From contig WBZZ01003020.1 in assembly GCA_019918135.1 (NCBI GenBank), forward strand, positions 115,001 through 179,000: DNA of 64,000 bases, read 5' to 3'. Shown here in pieces: positions 30,770 to 42,187 of this stretch (positions are counted from its first letter, which is position 1; the number at the start of each line of letters is the position of its first letter). Position numbers and translations under genes: made by a program. A model generated the notes under the pieces. The model saw nothing but the letters and a program-made list of their open reading frames with translations, did not search any database and was not told where the DNA came from. The DNA comes from Paulinella micropora. Taxonomy: Eukaryota; Cercozoa; Imbricatea; Euglyphida; Paulinellidae.

Positions 30770-30830
30770 TTGTATAGTATCCAACACCCCACCACTCCCT
30801 CTTCTTCCCTCCCCTCCCCCTCCCTCTTAC

Positions 30831-30863
<33 letters not shown>

Positions 30864-30963
30864 CCCTCTGTCCTCTCCACACAAACCCCCCCCCCTTTCC
30901 CCCTGCCTTGTGTTTATTTTCTCTTTTTGTCTGCTTCCTTTTTCCTTTGAACGTTTCCTTTTC
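30770..30963. repeat. Pyrimidine tract with (CT)n microsatellite
   Basis: A pure CT run (about 30,835-30,861) sits inside C-rich spacer between two minus-strand genes. Non-coding. Confidence 0.85.
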
Positions 30964-31415
30964 TTATAGGCGAGTGTTAGCGTCGGCGTTGGGGGCAGCT
31001 TGTGGGGTGGCGGCAGGGATCGGTTGCTTAAAAGCCTGGAGCGAGAACTTAGCCGCCGAGGCGCGTAGAGCCTGCATGACGGTGGTGTGAAAGTTGCCGC
31101 TGTCTTTATGGCGAACGTTGAGTAGCTGGAGGTCGTCGTTGTCTTGGAAACCGAGCTCCCAGACGGAACCCTCCTGCAGCAGCGAGCCGTGCGTTCCTGT
31201 CTGGGAGGCGGACAGGTGTAAGATAGGGCAGTTGGGGGCGTGCCGGGTCTGCGCGCCGCCGGTCCGCCTGGCGTTGGAGGGGGTTCCCCCTCCCCCCCAC
31301 CAGAGGTCCGTCCACGGCACAGCGTAGGCTAGGCCGAGCTTGGCCCCCTTAGCGACTGGCGGTTCATGGACCCCGCACAACCGGAAAAAGAGGCGCTGCC
31401 CCCCAGCCCTCTTCT
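30964..31415 (-). CDS. Unrecognised protein segment downstream of the capping enzyme
   Basis: Minus-strand coding-like text of about 150 residues (RLFFRLCGVHEPPVAKGAKL, then VPWTDLWWGGGG), ending NADANTRL. No ATG opens it and it starts where the guanylyltransferase gene ends. It may be a C-terminal part of that gene or a separate spliced gene. No domain recognised. Confidence 0.35.
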
Positions 31416-32956
31416 CTAACGTAGCAGCTCCTGGACCACCTGTTGCGGAGTGATGGTGTTGGGGCGGGGGTTTGCTGCCGTTGCTGTAGCTGTGGCTGGG
31501 GCTGGGGCGGGGGCGCCTCCGCCTGGGGCCGGCGCCCGGGGCTCTCTGTGCCAACGCACGGGCCACTTCTGGCTGTCGTCGGCGTGCCGGTCAAAGGGCA
31601 TGCCCTCGAGAAAGAATTCCACTGGGACCCAGGCGCCCTTAGCGGCGACGTACTTGCACTCGGCCCAGGCACCGGGGAGGGAGGCGGCTTTGGGGTGGAT
31701 GAGGTCGAGTTCATGGCGAGGGGCGTAGAAGTTGGCGGCGAGATTGGTGGCGGCTGGCTCGGAGGCGGCTTCCCGTGCCCCTCCGAGCCAGGCGGCCCAG
31801 TAGGTAAGCAGCAGCTTGGCGGCGGGGCGCGCGGTGAGTACCCAATCAAAGAAGACCTCGCAGTGCAGGTCGGTAGGGTCGTCGTGGGCGGGCTGCAGCA
31901 GAGGGAAGCGGGCGCCCCACACTAGCCTCGGGCCGTGTTCGCCGGCGACGGCGGCCCCGAGCAGCAGCAGATCGACGGTGGGCGAGAACTTCCACTTGCG
32001 CAGCCCCGGCTGGGTGCCGGCGCGGTAGGGAGCGTCCCCGCGGGTGAAGACAAAACCGACGACGGGGACCCAAAGGCCGGTGTGGGCGTCCTGGCAGCGC
32101 CAGCGGCCCCCCGGCGCTCCGTCCGTTCCAGCAGCTCGTGCTGCAACCTGTGAAAGGGCTCGAAGGGCTTGCTGAGCAAAGTTTGCAGCACGGGGCGCTG
32201 AACATCTTTCAGCACGTGTTTCAGCAGCGCGTCGCGCAGCTCGAGCCTGGCTGCAAAAGGCATGCCAGTGTACGTGCGGTCGTTGCAGGCGAGAATGTCG
32301 CAGACCCGGTGCAACTTTTTGGCGGCGCTGCGCGAGGGCTCCCCATGCTGGACGAGCTCGACGCACTCGGCGTCGAGCAACAAAATAAACGGCAGCCCCG
32401 GCACGTCGCCAAAGGGCGCCTCGGGGTCTAGCTCCTGGGAAAAGGGTTTGTCCCTGAGCAGCGCAAAGCACTTGCCGAGCAGGTACACAAGAAAAGTGCG
32501 CGTCCCGTCGTCCTTGGGGGTAACTAGCCACGGGTTACTAGGGGCGTCGCACTCGCCGCAGGTCGCGCACAGGGCCGTGAGCTCCGCCGGGCACAGGTCG
32601 TTGGGCATGGCAAAGAAGGCACCGGGCGTGGCATTGTCACGCAGCCCCATGACACGCCGCGCCACCCGCGGGATGCTGCAACGCAGGGTCTCAACCCCCG
32701 CAGCATCGAGCTCCTCGGTACGGGCCGTGAGCCAGTTGCTGTCGTCTAGTTCCCATGAAGAACGACGGAGCTTTTCCAGCTCCGACGTCAGAGGGATCTT
32801 GGTGCCGAGCGGTTCGCCGGCGGTGCGCAGGCTGCTCCAAGCTGACTCGTAAACACGTAGCTCCTCCTGTGATCGCTTGTCCGGCAGGTTGGTGCGCTTA
32901 CCAGTACCAGTCGCGTCCTGTTGGCGCGGGTCCGCTCTCTTGCGTTTACCTTTCAT
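31416..32956 (-). pseudogene. mRNA capping enzyme, guanylyltransferase (virus-like)
   Basis: ATG at 32956 (MKGKRKRADPRQ), about 510 residues. Nucleotidyltransferase motifs appear in order. Motif I is TPKDDGTRTF with the KxDG lysine that would carry GMP. Motif III is LLLDAECV. A strand-turn FTRGDAPYRAGT precedes motif V RKWKFSPTVDLLL. The C-terminal AECKYVAAKGAWVPVEF fits the OB-fold end. The enzyme adds the cap guanylate to mRNA 5' ends, as in poxviruses, mimiviruses and phycodnaviruses. Broken, about one interruption. Neighbours on the same strand are unrecognised proteins. Confidence 0.8.
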
Positions 32957-33497
32957 GCCCTGAATTTGATGCAGCAACGGCGTGAGAGCCCCCTCCCTCC
33001 TGCTCCCCCGTGCCTCCTTCACACACCCTCCCCCCCCCCCCCCCCCTCCCTCTCTTTGTTCACTCTCTCGATCTCCCTCCCCCCCCCCCCCCTCCGCCCC
33101 CCCTCCCCCCTGGCCCCTTCTCTCTTCCCTCTCCTGCCTCTCTTCTTCTCTCCGGTGGTTATCTCAGTGTGTCATGAACAAGCCACTAGCAGAAGAAGAA
33201 AAAAATCTTTTTTTAATAAAAAAAGCTTTGTTTCCGCTTGACTTTGACCAGTCGTTTTAGGTTTCTACCGTTGTTATAAGTCTTCTAGATAAAAATTTTA
33301 AAAAGATCCTGAATCAGGAGCTGGATCCGAGGCGGAGGTAGGGCTCAGCTGGGACGGAGCCTGTCTCTTTTTTTTACTAGGTGATGTCAAATTCTTTGTG
33401 GCCCGCTCCTGCCTGGCAGCGGGTCTTGGGTCGGACAGGAGCCCGTCCAAAACAGCGGCCATGTTTATTTAATAGCCACTTAGACTTATCACAGCGC
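32957..33497. other. C-rich spacer with polyadenylation-like signals
   Basis: C14 and C12 runs (33,030-33,110) and TTTAATAAAAAAAG near 33,211. No gene seen. Confidence 0.55.
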
Positions 33498-34271
33498 CTA
33501 ATGCTTGACTTTCTGGCTCACACCCGACTGACGAGGGGGAGGGGGGACTTGCGCTGCGACGTTTGGGGCGCGGGACGGTAGTGGTGGTGGCCTCTTGGGG
33601 AGTGGGAGGGAGGCTGGGAGGGCCTGCACGCGGGAGCGACGGCGCCGGCTGCGGGGGGGGGGGGGGGGGGCGGGGGTAAAGAGCGCGAGCTCTTGCTCTC
33701 TGGCGGCTTGCGCGAGCTCTTGTCTCTCGTGGCTTGTGCGAACTCTCGCGGGCCGCTTTGCGGGCTGCTGCTGCTTTTTTGTTTTACTAGGCGGAAGCCT
33801 GCGTCGTCGGCCACGGGGAGGGCCGGGGGGCGCTGTGGGGGTGCGGTGCTTGCGCGCAGCTGGCACGTATCCCTCCTCGCCGCGGCCACCGTCGTCGTCG
33901 TCGTCGTCGTTGTCGTGCTCTTCGGCCTCCCGCGTCGGTGTCGGTTGGGGCGGAATGATATGTTGCTGTAGCGCATCGCTCTTGGACATCGCAGCGCTTC
34001 TGCTCCGGGCCGGGAGCCTGCCCAGCTTGGTTGTCAATCTATTCCACCAAGCTACAGAGGTGTGGCAGTCGCGCGTGGGGGCCAGCACGGGTGCACGCGG
34101 GCGTTCGGCCGGGTCCGCGGGGTGAGGGGGGCACAAGTACACGTAGTCCCCCCTGGCATCACATTTTGTCAGGTCCTGTACCGGGGCGGCGGAGTTCTGC
34201 TCGATGGGCTGCCAAATGTTCTTCACCCAGCCCGCATCGAGGATGGGCAGCTGGTTGCCAGCCAGGGACAT
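33498..34271 (-). CDS. Pro/Arg-rich protein, unrecognised
   Basis: ATG at 34271 (MSLAGNQLPILDAGWVKNIW), 257 residues. A globular N-terminal part (1-90) contains CDARGDYVYLCPPHP. After it comes an Asp run, then a strongly basic, Pro-rich C-terminal half with RGRRRRLPPSKTKK and several PPPP stretches. The basic half suggests nucleic-acid binding. It lies 65 bp downstream of the large gene ending at 34336, on the same strand. It looks whole. No family recognised. Confidence 0.45.
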   Translation of the reverse strand: MSLAGNQLPILDAGWVKNIWQPIEQNSAAPVQDLTKCDARGDYVYLCPPHPADPAERPRAPVLAPTRDCHTSVAWWNRLTTKLGRLPARSRSAAMSKSDALQQHIIPPQPTPTREAEEHDNDDDDDDGGRGEEGYVPAARKHRTPTAPPGPPRGRRRRLPPSKTKKQQQPAKRPARVRTSHERQELAQAAREQELALFTPAPPPPPRSRRRRSRVQALPASLPLPKRPPPLPSRAPNVAAQVPPPPRQSGVSQKVKH

Positions 34272-34335
34272 GCCTGGTGTGTGCCCGGCGCTAGGAGTGA
34301 AAGCGGTGTCGTTGGACTTTATGTGGTACTACTAC

Positions 34336-37312
34336 TCACTGTATGCATAGTCGATAGAGCTTGCGCACGTAGAGTTGCTCGGCGGCTTCCTCCAGTGAGA
34401 GCTGCCCCCCGCGCCCCGCCGCCTGCGTCGTCTGCTGCTGCTTGGTCCAGCCCAAAAAGAAGGGGTGTACGGTGAGCACGCGGAGCAGCCGGCGAACCGG
34501 GTGATCCGAGTGAGGAACGAGGTGTGCCCCCGCGGAGGTGGTAGTGGTGGGTGGTGGCGGCGGCTGCGCGCTCAGCAACTGGCAATGAAGCTCAAGCACA
34601 CTGAGGCACGACGGGCTGGTAGTGCGAAGTTCCGGACTGCGCTCGGAAAAAAGGCGGCAGGCCTCGTCTTCGGCTAGGTACGCCAGCAGGCGGTAGAGCG
34701 AGTCTGCACGGGGGCGCAGCCTCTCCCACACAAAAGCTAGCAGGGCCTTTTCGAATAGTAGCTGCTTGCTGGAGGGCAGCCCCAGAGTGTACAGGGGCGT
34801 GGCCAGCAGCACCAGCTGCGCCAACACAAAAGGGGACGACTCTGGCTCCTGCAGGTCGGGCGGGGGCAGGCCGTGGTCGCCGCTGCCCGCTCCTGCGGGC
34901 AGCGAGGCGCACAAACAGCGATACCGCAGGGCCGTCTCTCCCGCCCTCAAGTCTTCCACCGGTTGCAGGTTAGCCAATGCCTGGTTATACTCGGCCTCTG
35001 CCCTGGTTCTCTCATCTTGGATCCCCGCCAGGCAATTTGCATTCCAGTATGCAGTTGTGGCCGAGCCCTCTGCGGCCGCTTCAGCCCGAGCTTGCTGCTC
35101 TTGAGAACGCAAGACGGACCTCCCCGCCGCCTGTCTAAACTTGTCGGCCACGATCTTCTGGCAATCGTCAAAGCGGCACTCCAGGGCCAGTTCCTTCCAG
35201 GCCTGGAGGGTAGCTGAACTAGTTTTTTTTTTGTCTTTTTCTACCTGGGACAGGTACCCGGCCAATTTACTGTCTTTGTGCAGCTGGTCTCTTTCCAGTT
35301 GGTGGAGCAGGTTGTACGTTTGCATAAGCTGATACTTGTCCCTGGCCGCCTGCCTGGGCAGTCTCCCTACATGCCATTTGCAAACTTTAAGCAAAGCCCC
35401 CGTTTTTCTGTCACTGGCCCATGGGAGATTGAAATTTTTTGTCCAAGGGCGATTATCGCTGTCTTTCTTGTTAAAGGCCAGGCGCAGTTCGTCTTCCTGC
35501 TCCGTGTCCGACACCAGCAGTACGTTGTAGACGGACACCGCCGTGGAGACAAAGCAGCCGCGCTCCTTCCAGACCAGCTCGGCCTCTTCATGTTTGCCTG
35601 TCAAACATTTTTTTTCCTTGCTGTAGAAATCGTGTGGGAAATTGGCTAGCGTCTGGCTTAGCCGAACAATCAGCTTCATCACGTCCACTAGCTTCTCCTG
35701 CAGCTCAGCCGTCAACTTCTGGCCCCCGGCCTCATCGTTCTCGGCGGGCTCGGGCTGCTCCGCCAGCCAGCTAGCCAGCAGCTGGTGATCGCTGGTCACG
35801 TAAAAGGTGTTGAAACAAAAAAAAGAGGCGCGGGCAAAGGGCAGCGCCCCTCTATAGCGGTATTCGGAGCCCGTGTCAGTTTTCTTGTACTGCGACTTGT
35901 GCGGCTTGCGAGACCTCTTCGTCGCGGCCAGCCAGATGTGCTCGTCAGAGGCCCCGTCGCGTCCTTCTTCGTTGGCAGCCAGCCAGCGCTCGCACCCAGT
36001 TGAGTACACCGTGTGCGCCGCCTGCACCCACCTGTCGAGCACCTGCCGCATCTCTGTGGCTACATGACCTAGCTCGATCTGTCGGTGAAGCCAGGTTGAC
36101 AAACGGCCGTACCCCCCCTCGTTCCCAAACGCAGACTCGTCCCCTGTCGTGCTACTTGGGTTCTCGGGCTCGTTGGTGGTGGGGTTGTAACAGTTGCTAT
36201 TGTTGCGATCAATAATAATCAGCTCGCCTACGCGACCCCTCTCGGCCAACAACCTGAAAACGTTTTTCTGGTATCTGACGTCATAGGCCCGGTTGGCGCC
36301 ACACTGCTGACCCCAGCAAATCTCCGACGAGCGCGTCACCACTATAGTTAGGAGCTCGGCGATGGGTACCAGTTCGATCTGCAGCGGCCTGGTAGCGGCC
36401 GGCCAATTTCTCGTAGCCCAGTTTATAAGCATCCAACGGCAGCCCCGGCACGCGCAGCACGTTAAAGCACGGGGCCTCTGCTAGATGAAAGGAACACAGC
36501 ATGTACGTGGGTCCGGCGCTCTTCTTCTTTGACTCTACGCAATCCTGCGAGTCACTGTCCGGTCGCGTCTTGCCCCAAGCTTGCGGGTCGCCATCTGGTC
36601 GCATCAGCCTGCACATCGGGACCTGCAACTCTGAGCCCTGCCCCGTTGGTCCGGGCTGTTCTGAGACCTGCGCGCCGCTCTTTTCGCGCACCGACGCCAG
36701 GTTCAGTACACCCTTCTGGCCTGCGCTGTGCTTGAGATACTTCAACAGAGCTCGCCTAAACTTTAATTTGTCTTGTGTCCAAAGATTGGGGTTCTTTTCG
36801 TCGGGCAGGCTTAGCCCCGCGTTCTTTTTTTCCCTGTTGCTCTTTCCGTCGCCGACTGCCACGCCTCGGCCTTTCCCGCCCGGAGCGTTGCCATTGTCTG
36901 CTTCTCCTGCTTCGCTCAGGTCGATGCCGGGCCCTCTGCTTTTGTCAACGGGCCCGTCGTCTTCATCCTCTTCTTCGCTCCCGCCGTCGTCAAGGCGCAG
37001 GGGCACACTAGTCTGTGGCTGTGTCGCCCGCCCCATCGCGCATGCCCCCCCTTGACCTGCCGTAGCTTGTTTCGCTTCGGCTGCGGCACCTGGCCATCCG
37101 CTCTGGCTTTTGCTGTCGCCGGGCAGATCCATCTCCAGCAATTGCAGACTGAATGTGCTGTTGAAGTCATCCTCCAGCCAGGAAAAGCAATAATCCAACG
37201 CAGTCGTCTCACCCAGCGTCGAGCCTGTGATTCCAATGCTAAAAACCGTGCGTATAGACTTGTTGTCACAAAATAATTCGTCGTCGCCATCAACACTCCC
37301 TACGGAGCTCAT
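34336..37312 (-). pseudogene. Large unrecognised virus-block protein
   Basis: ATG at 37312 (MSSVGSVDGDDELFCDN), about 990 residues. An acidic, Gly/Lys-rich linker (about residues 90-170) is followed by a large helical body with segments such as VCKWHVGRLPRQAARDKYQ and LVLLATPLYTLGLPSSKQLL, ending LYVRKLYRLCIQ. Broken, about one interruption. Size and position between the capping enzyme and other virus genes suggest a structural or replication protein, but no signature was found, so no function is given. Confidence 0.5.
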
Positions 37313-37322
37313 CTGCCTTTAG

Positions 37323-37324
<2 letters not shown>

Positions 37325-37371
<47 letters not shown>

Positions 37372-37372
37372 A
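37325..37372. repeat. (GA)n microsatellite
   Basis: About 48 bp of AG dinucleotides with one interruption, directly upstream of the large minus-strand gene. Confidence 0.93.
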
Positions 37373-37419
37373 AGGCACACACAGGGTTTTTAGTATGTTA
37401 CATACAAAAGAAGAAGAAA

Positions 37420-37560
37420 AGAGGGGTGTGGGGGGGGGGGGAAGATGAAGGGAGAAATGAGGAAAGGTCTGCCCCAACACATTTCTTTCCCCTCCGTCTC
37501 TCCTCCCCCTCCCTCCCCCCCCCCCCCCCCTCTTCCCCCCCCCCCCCCTCCCCGTCTTCT
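37420..37560. repeat. G/C homopolymer-rich spacer
   Basis: G12 and several C10-C16 runs between divergent genes. Non-coding. Confidence 0.85.
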
Positions 37561-37599
37561 TACCCTCTCTCCCCACGTACTCTCCCACTCTTGACTGAA

Positions 37600-38505
37600 T
37601 TACAAACACGTTAATTTTGTCTGTCTTGGCCATCATCGCGTCTGTCGTCTCCGGGCAGGAGCCTAGTGCCGAGGAGCCCGTCGCCTTTGCCTCTACCTGG
37701 GGAGTGCAGGCTGGCCAAACCCTAGAGCTGCCGGCCATGGTAGGGGTCCTCATGTCCGCGCCCGTTAACTGGGGGGATAATAGCACGTCTGCCCCCTGCC
37801 CCACTCTGCCCAGCCCTTGCGCTCATAAATACCAAACCGACGGAATCGTCTCCGTCACAACCTTTGCCGATCTCACTGGCTGGACTATGGCAAATGCGGC
37901 GCAGACCACACGCGACTCCCTCCTCGGCATCGAAAGTTGGGGCAACTTCATGCTAAACCCCCGGAGCGGCCAGCACTTCTACAACTGCACACAGCTTACG
38001 TCTCTGCCCTCGTACCCCCCCGCCGGCTACCTACAAGCTGACCTCTCTGGACCATTCCTTTTCTCTGGCACGAAACCTTAACAGCGGCGCTAATAGTATT
38101 GGGCAGTGGGATATCTCGGGGGTGACTACTCTGCGCGGCGTGTTTGCTAAAGCTACCAAGTTCAACCAAGACCTGAGCGCCTGGGACACAACCCGCGTAC
38201 TCGATGCCACAGGGGCTTTTCTGCAAGCTGAAAGCTTCAACAGCCCCTTGGCAAACTGGTCCTTGCCTAACCTTATCGACGCCTCCGCCATGTTGTCTCA
38301 GGCCACAAGCTTCAATCAGCCCTTGCAGTCATGGAAACTACCTTCGCTTCGGCGCGCCAATGCCATGTTTATGGGCGCCGCCGTCTTCGAGCAAGACCTA
38401 TCCGCATGGTCTTTAAACCCCTCCCTCAACTGCCAGTACTTTGCTTGGGACAGCAAACTGCAGCCTACCCACTACCCCCGCCACCTGCCTAGCAACTGTC
38501 TCTAG
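37600..38505 (+). pseudogene. DUF285 (BspA-like) repeat protein
   Basis: The opening residues are hydrophobic (LILSVLAIIASVVSGQ), like a signal peptide. From about 38,090 the product has the DUF285 rhythm: WDISGVTTLRGVFAKATKFN, then FNQDLSAWDTTRV, FNSPLANWSLPN, FNQPLQSWKLPS and FEQDLSAWSLNP, each about 25 residues. Such repeats occur in surface proteins of bacteria, protists, algae and some giant viruses. About 300 residues, broken with about one interruption. The end NCQYFAWDSKL..SNCL has two Cys that may bridge. A secreted or virion-surface role is likely but unproven. Confidence 0.6.
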
Positions 38506-39009
38506 CCCACAGTCTCGCCTGGGCTGCTGTTCCAAGGTTAGTCATGTCCCGACTTATGAGCTCTGCGCAACAACGCAAAAAAAAAAAAAAAAAAAGTGCG
38601 CACTGGTCGCGCGACCGCGCACCTTGAGCTAAAGAATGGACCCGGCTGAGATCTTAAAAAAACCGGGCCCGACGGTTCAAGTCTCTCTCTCTCTCTCTTT
38701 TCTCCTTCCCCCCCTTCCCCCCTCATATACCCACTCTCCCTTCCCCCCAAAACAATGCCAAAGCATCCGGAGCACAAATGCATCTAATTTTTATGGATAA
38801 AACATTTGAGTGCGCGCCACCCCCCCCCCCTCTTTGTTAGCGCCCAGGGGGGGGGGGGGGGGGGTGCCCCCACTTCCTCGAGGAATAAAAGAGAGATAGG
38901 CGCGTTTTAGTAGTATACGCCTGGCAAGTCTTGCAAACAAACAAGTGCGTGTGTGTGTGTTTTCTTTTGTTTTTTTTTTAGTAACGACAGATTCCGACGC
39001 TTGGCACTT
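38506..39009. other. Low-complexity spacer
   Basis: Contains an A19 run (about 38,577), a CT run (about 38,684), C12 and G18 runs (38,820-38,865) and GTGTGT. No gene seen. Confidence 0.7.
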
Positions 39010-39923
39010 TTAAACCGGTGACGAATGTCCGGCGGTGGCAACTGGCGCCCAAGAAAGCCAGCCTCCTGCTGGGCTGCTTGTGGCGCAGATTGTGTTGGGA
39101 ACCCAAACAAGTTGTATCCAAACTAACGTCTCTCGAGGTATCGAGGGCGCGCAGCAAGCCACGAGGGGTTTGCGGCGACAAACGACAAACCAGGTTTTGG
39201 CCACGCGCAGGACACGACCGAGCACATGAGAGGTCGACAGAAAAGTGCGTGCGTCTTGTAGCTGACGGTAGGTAACACAAAACAAAAACCTCGGTGGGAG
39301 ACCCGACGCTCGCGGCAGAACTTGAGCTGTACGTTTATCACAGGGTCAAAGGCGCTAAAGTATTGCTGTAGCATTTCGAGCGTGGCAGCCGAGGGCAGAT
39401 TACCCACGTAAAGTTTGCGGGTGTACAGGCCTGCACAACCGGGCGCTTGCCACTCGACTGGTCGACAGTCTATTGTCCGGCCGAGACAAGTTAGACCTTT
39501 GGTTATTAGTCGCTGCGCGCCCTCCGCGCTGCTGAAAGTAGCAAACGCAAAACCCCGTGTCTGCCCACGATGCCTAATAAGACGGAGCCGGCAGCTTTCA
39601 GAGCTGGCGGCGGCTATGGCCCCCCGGATTTGCTCTTCGGTGGCGCCCGCCGGAACGCCTCCCAAGAAAACCTGGCGGCTCAGCAGCTCTGTGCGGGCTG
39701 CAGACTGTGGGCGGACAGCCGGCGTATTCTTTGCTTCAGTGCCGACCATGGTTTCAGTCTGCGCCTTTTTCCTTTGCATGGCCCAGCCCCAAAGTTGCTC
39801 CACTTGTCTTTTTTCTAAAAGCTGGCACCTTTGGAGAGGGGGGGAGGCCGCACCCCCCCCCCCCTTTTGTTTTTGGCTGCTTGAAGGCTTCCTGCTCCCC
39901 GCCTCACACCGCTTCAGATGCAT
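39010..39923 (-). pseudogene. Protein with two RRM domains
   Basis: ATG at 39923 (MHLKRCEAGSRKP). First RRM: RNP2 QVFLGGVP and RNP1 RGFAFATF. Second RRM: RNP2 KLYVGNLP and RNP1 RGFCFV. The two are joined by a short linker around CLGRTIDCRPVEW, the arrangement of hnRNP-like RNA-binding proteins. Length is about 270-300 residues and it is broken with about one interruption. Tandem RRMs are unusual for large DNA viruses, so it may be a captured host gene that binds viral mRNA. Divergent from the gene at 40045. Confidence 0.75.
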
Positions 39924-40044
39924 CGGCAGCGAACTCCGATTGGGGGGCAGGAAGGGGCGGGAAGGAGGGGGTGGGGGAGAAAGCGCAGTTTTTAAAAAGG
40001 ACAGTGCCAAAGGATTTAAGTTCTTAAAGGCCTGAGGCACAAAG
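39924..40044. promoter_or_regulatory. Divergent promoter region
   Basis: 120 bp between ATGs on opposite strands. It contains the only AT-rich part of the neighbourhood (TTTTTAAAAAGG and GGATTTAAGTTCTTAAAGG, about 39,989-40,030). Confidence 0.5.
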
Positions 40045-41280
40045 ATGTCTTGCTCAGAGGGCGAGGACAGTGACTGGTATGGCGACGACGAAGAGGCAAA
40101 AGAAGAGTCGGTGGGGCGAGGCGCGTGGCCTGGGTTCCGTGGACTGCGCCATATAAACGTGAGCGGCGACGAAGCAGAAGAAGAGGACGACGGCAACGAC
40201 CCCCGCCCGGACGAAGAGGGCGTAGAGGAAGACGGAGTGCGCGCTGCAGACGCCGTTTCCGCCTGGACAGAGTGCGCGACGGAGCCCCACGTTGTACAGG
40301 TCTTAGAACAGCTAGAGCTCTACCTATCCCAGCCCTTTAACCCGGCGCGAGCGGGACAAATTCTGAGCGCGGCCACCATCAGAAAACACCTGCGCAACGT
40401 TGCCCGTTTCGTAAACTTTGCGGGCAACCACCCGCGACCACCGGTGCGGGACCTTTCCGCGGCACTGGGGGACCCTACCCTGCTAACCAGCTTCGCCGAC
40501 TATTACTCACGCTTCTACAAGTCCGCTACGCTGCGCGCCGACCTTGAGAGCCTGCACCTGTCCGATTGCCTGCGTGCACAGCGCGGCTACGACGCCTGGC
40601 GACAAACGCGCTTTTGGCTGGGCAACCTACGAGGGCAGGCCCTTTACTACGCCGGGGTCGAGAACAGGTACGTTCCCCCCGCCCGGGTGCCTTGGTCTCT
40701 GTGGCAGCTTCAGGTCTTCCGGGCGGCGGCCATTGCCGACTACCTAGCACACTATGAGCAGGACTGCCGGGCCTGCCCCCTGGGCCTAAACAGAGCCAAC
40801 TACGTGGAGCAGCGGGAACGTCTGCTTCGCCCCTTTTACGTGGCCGCGCTGTGCCTCACACTCGTTCCGCCGGTCTCGCGCTCTTTCATTCTCGCCTACC
40901 TCGAGCTGCACAGGTCACTCCAGCGCGACAGCAAGGGCTTCTGGTGCCTCAGCCTGGTCGACCCTTTCGCGCTCAGCACCTCAACAACAAGACGCGCACC
41001 CAGCACTCTCAACAACAAGACCCTTCCGAATCCCGCTCTGCCCGCAGGACTGGCCCACCGACGGCTTTCCCGCCGGCCTGGACCCCGTCGGCTTTGTGCG
41101 CGACCGCCGCACCAGCGGCTACTCCTCCCTACTAGACTTCTGTCTGCTCGATATCGAGCAACGCGTCTGTCCCGTGCTCACGGGACTCACGGGCGAACCC
41201 GCGGCCGCCGCTCCAGCACCCGCCGACCAGGCCGGCGGCAGCGCGCCCGCCTGTCTACTGTTCCCCGGCGCGCTGGCCTA
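40045..41280 (+). pseudogene. Possible tyrosine-recombinase-like protein
   Basis: ATG at 40045 (MSCSEGEDSDWYGDDEEAKE). After an acidic N-terminus of about 75 residues, a helical domain (LSAATIRKHLRNVARFVNF) resembles the core-binding domain of tyrosine recombinases. Further on, FYVAALCLTLVPPVSRSFIL has the spacing of the region holding the first catalytic Arg in Crypton- or Ngaro-like enzymes. I could not identify the His-x-x-Arg box or the nucleophilic Tyr, so the call is tentative. Broken, about one or two interruptions. If correct it could serve virus integration or resolution. Confidence 0.35.
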
Positions 41281-41840
41281 AAAGACGTACGACAACTGGG
41301 CTAGCGACGAGGCCTGCGCCGTCGGCCCCTGCGCCCCGCCGAATGGGCCAACTTCTTCCACTCTATCCTGCAGCACTACGCGCCGTTGATCCGAATCACC
41401 ACCGACGAGGGAAAGGGAGTGGACTGGCTGGAGAGGGGCATAGGCCCCGCCAACGAAGACTGCGCCGGCGCAAACGCGAGGCCGACCTGGAGGCCCTGTC
41501 GCACCTGCGTGGCTGGGACATCATCCAAGGCACGGCCAGCCTGCGCGCCGCCGCAGAGACGGCCCCCGCCCCGCCCGGCGGGGAGGCGCCAACCCCGGCC
41601 GCAACGACGACGAGGACAAGGAAACACACCCAGACACACCTGTGCAAAACTTACCACCACGCGCTAGGCGCGCCGCCGCCGCTCGGCGCCGCAGTTCCGC
41701 CGGGGGTCCGCCCCCCGTGCTGGCCTTTGAAGTGCAGGGTTTCCAGCAAGTAGCTCTGCGCTGGGGTACAAGGCACAACCAGCCGCGAGAATTGTGGACC
41801 AAGTTCGCGAGAAGGGGGGCAAGACTGAAACAAAAATAAG
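41281..41840 (+). other. Coding-like stretch before the repeat array
   Basis: GC-rich, with coding-like fragments on the plus strand (FHSILQHYAPLIRITTDEGK and WDIIQGTASLRAAAETAP) in more than one frame. Possibly the remainder of the preceding gene. It merges into the first array motif (ACTGAAACAAAAATAAGAAG) at about 41,824. Confidence 0.3.
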
Positions 41841-42187
41841 AAGATGCCACTGAGCCCATGCCCCCCCCCCCCCCATTCTTTGGGCCCAATATTGCAAGGG
41901 TGCCCCCCCCCCCCCCCTTGGCGCCCCCCCCCTGTATCCAAAAATCCTTTCTGCCACCCTCCCCTCTCCCCTGCTCCTTGAGCCCCCTGGGCTCAGGGAG
42001 GGGAGAGGGGGGGGGGGGGACGGGGTGAGGGGAAGGGCGCAGAAGCTACAAAAAAAAATGCACGAAACGCCTCAACTAAGCCCCTCCCCCCCCTTTTCCC
42101 TTCTCCCTTGTCGAGACTTTTTAAAGTATATTTTTTGTTTGTACTTTCTTGACATCCCCTGCCTCTTCCCTCTCCCTCTCTTAGTGC

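Noticed and set aside
33595-34125. 176-codon plus-strand frame
   Set aside because: Antisense of the Pro/Arg-rich minus-strand gene, which has a proper ATG and mixed composition.
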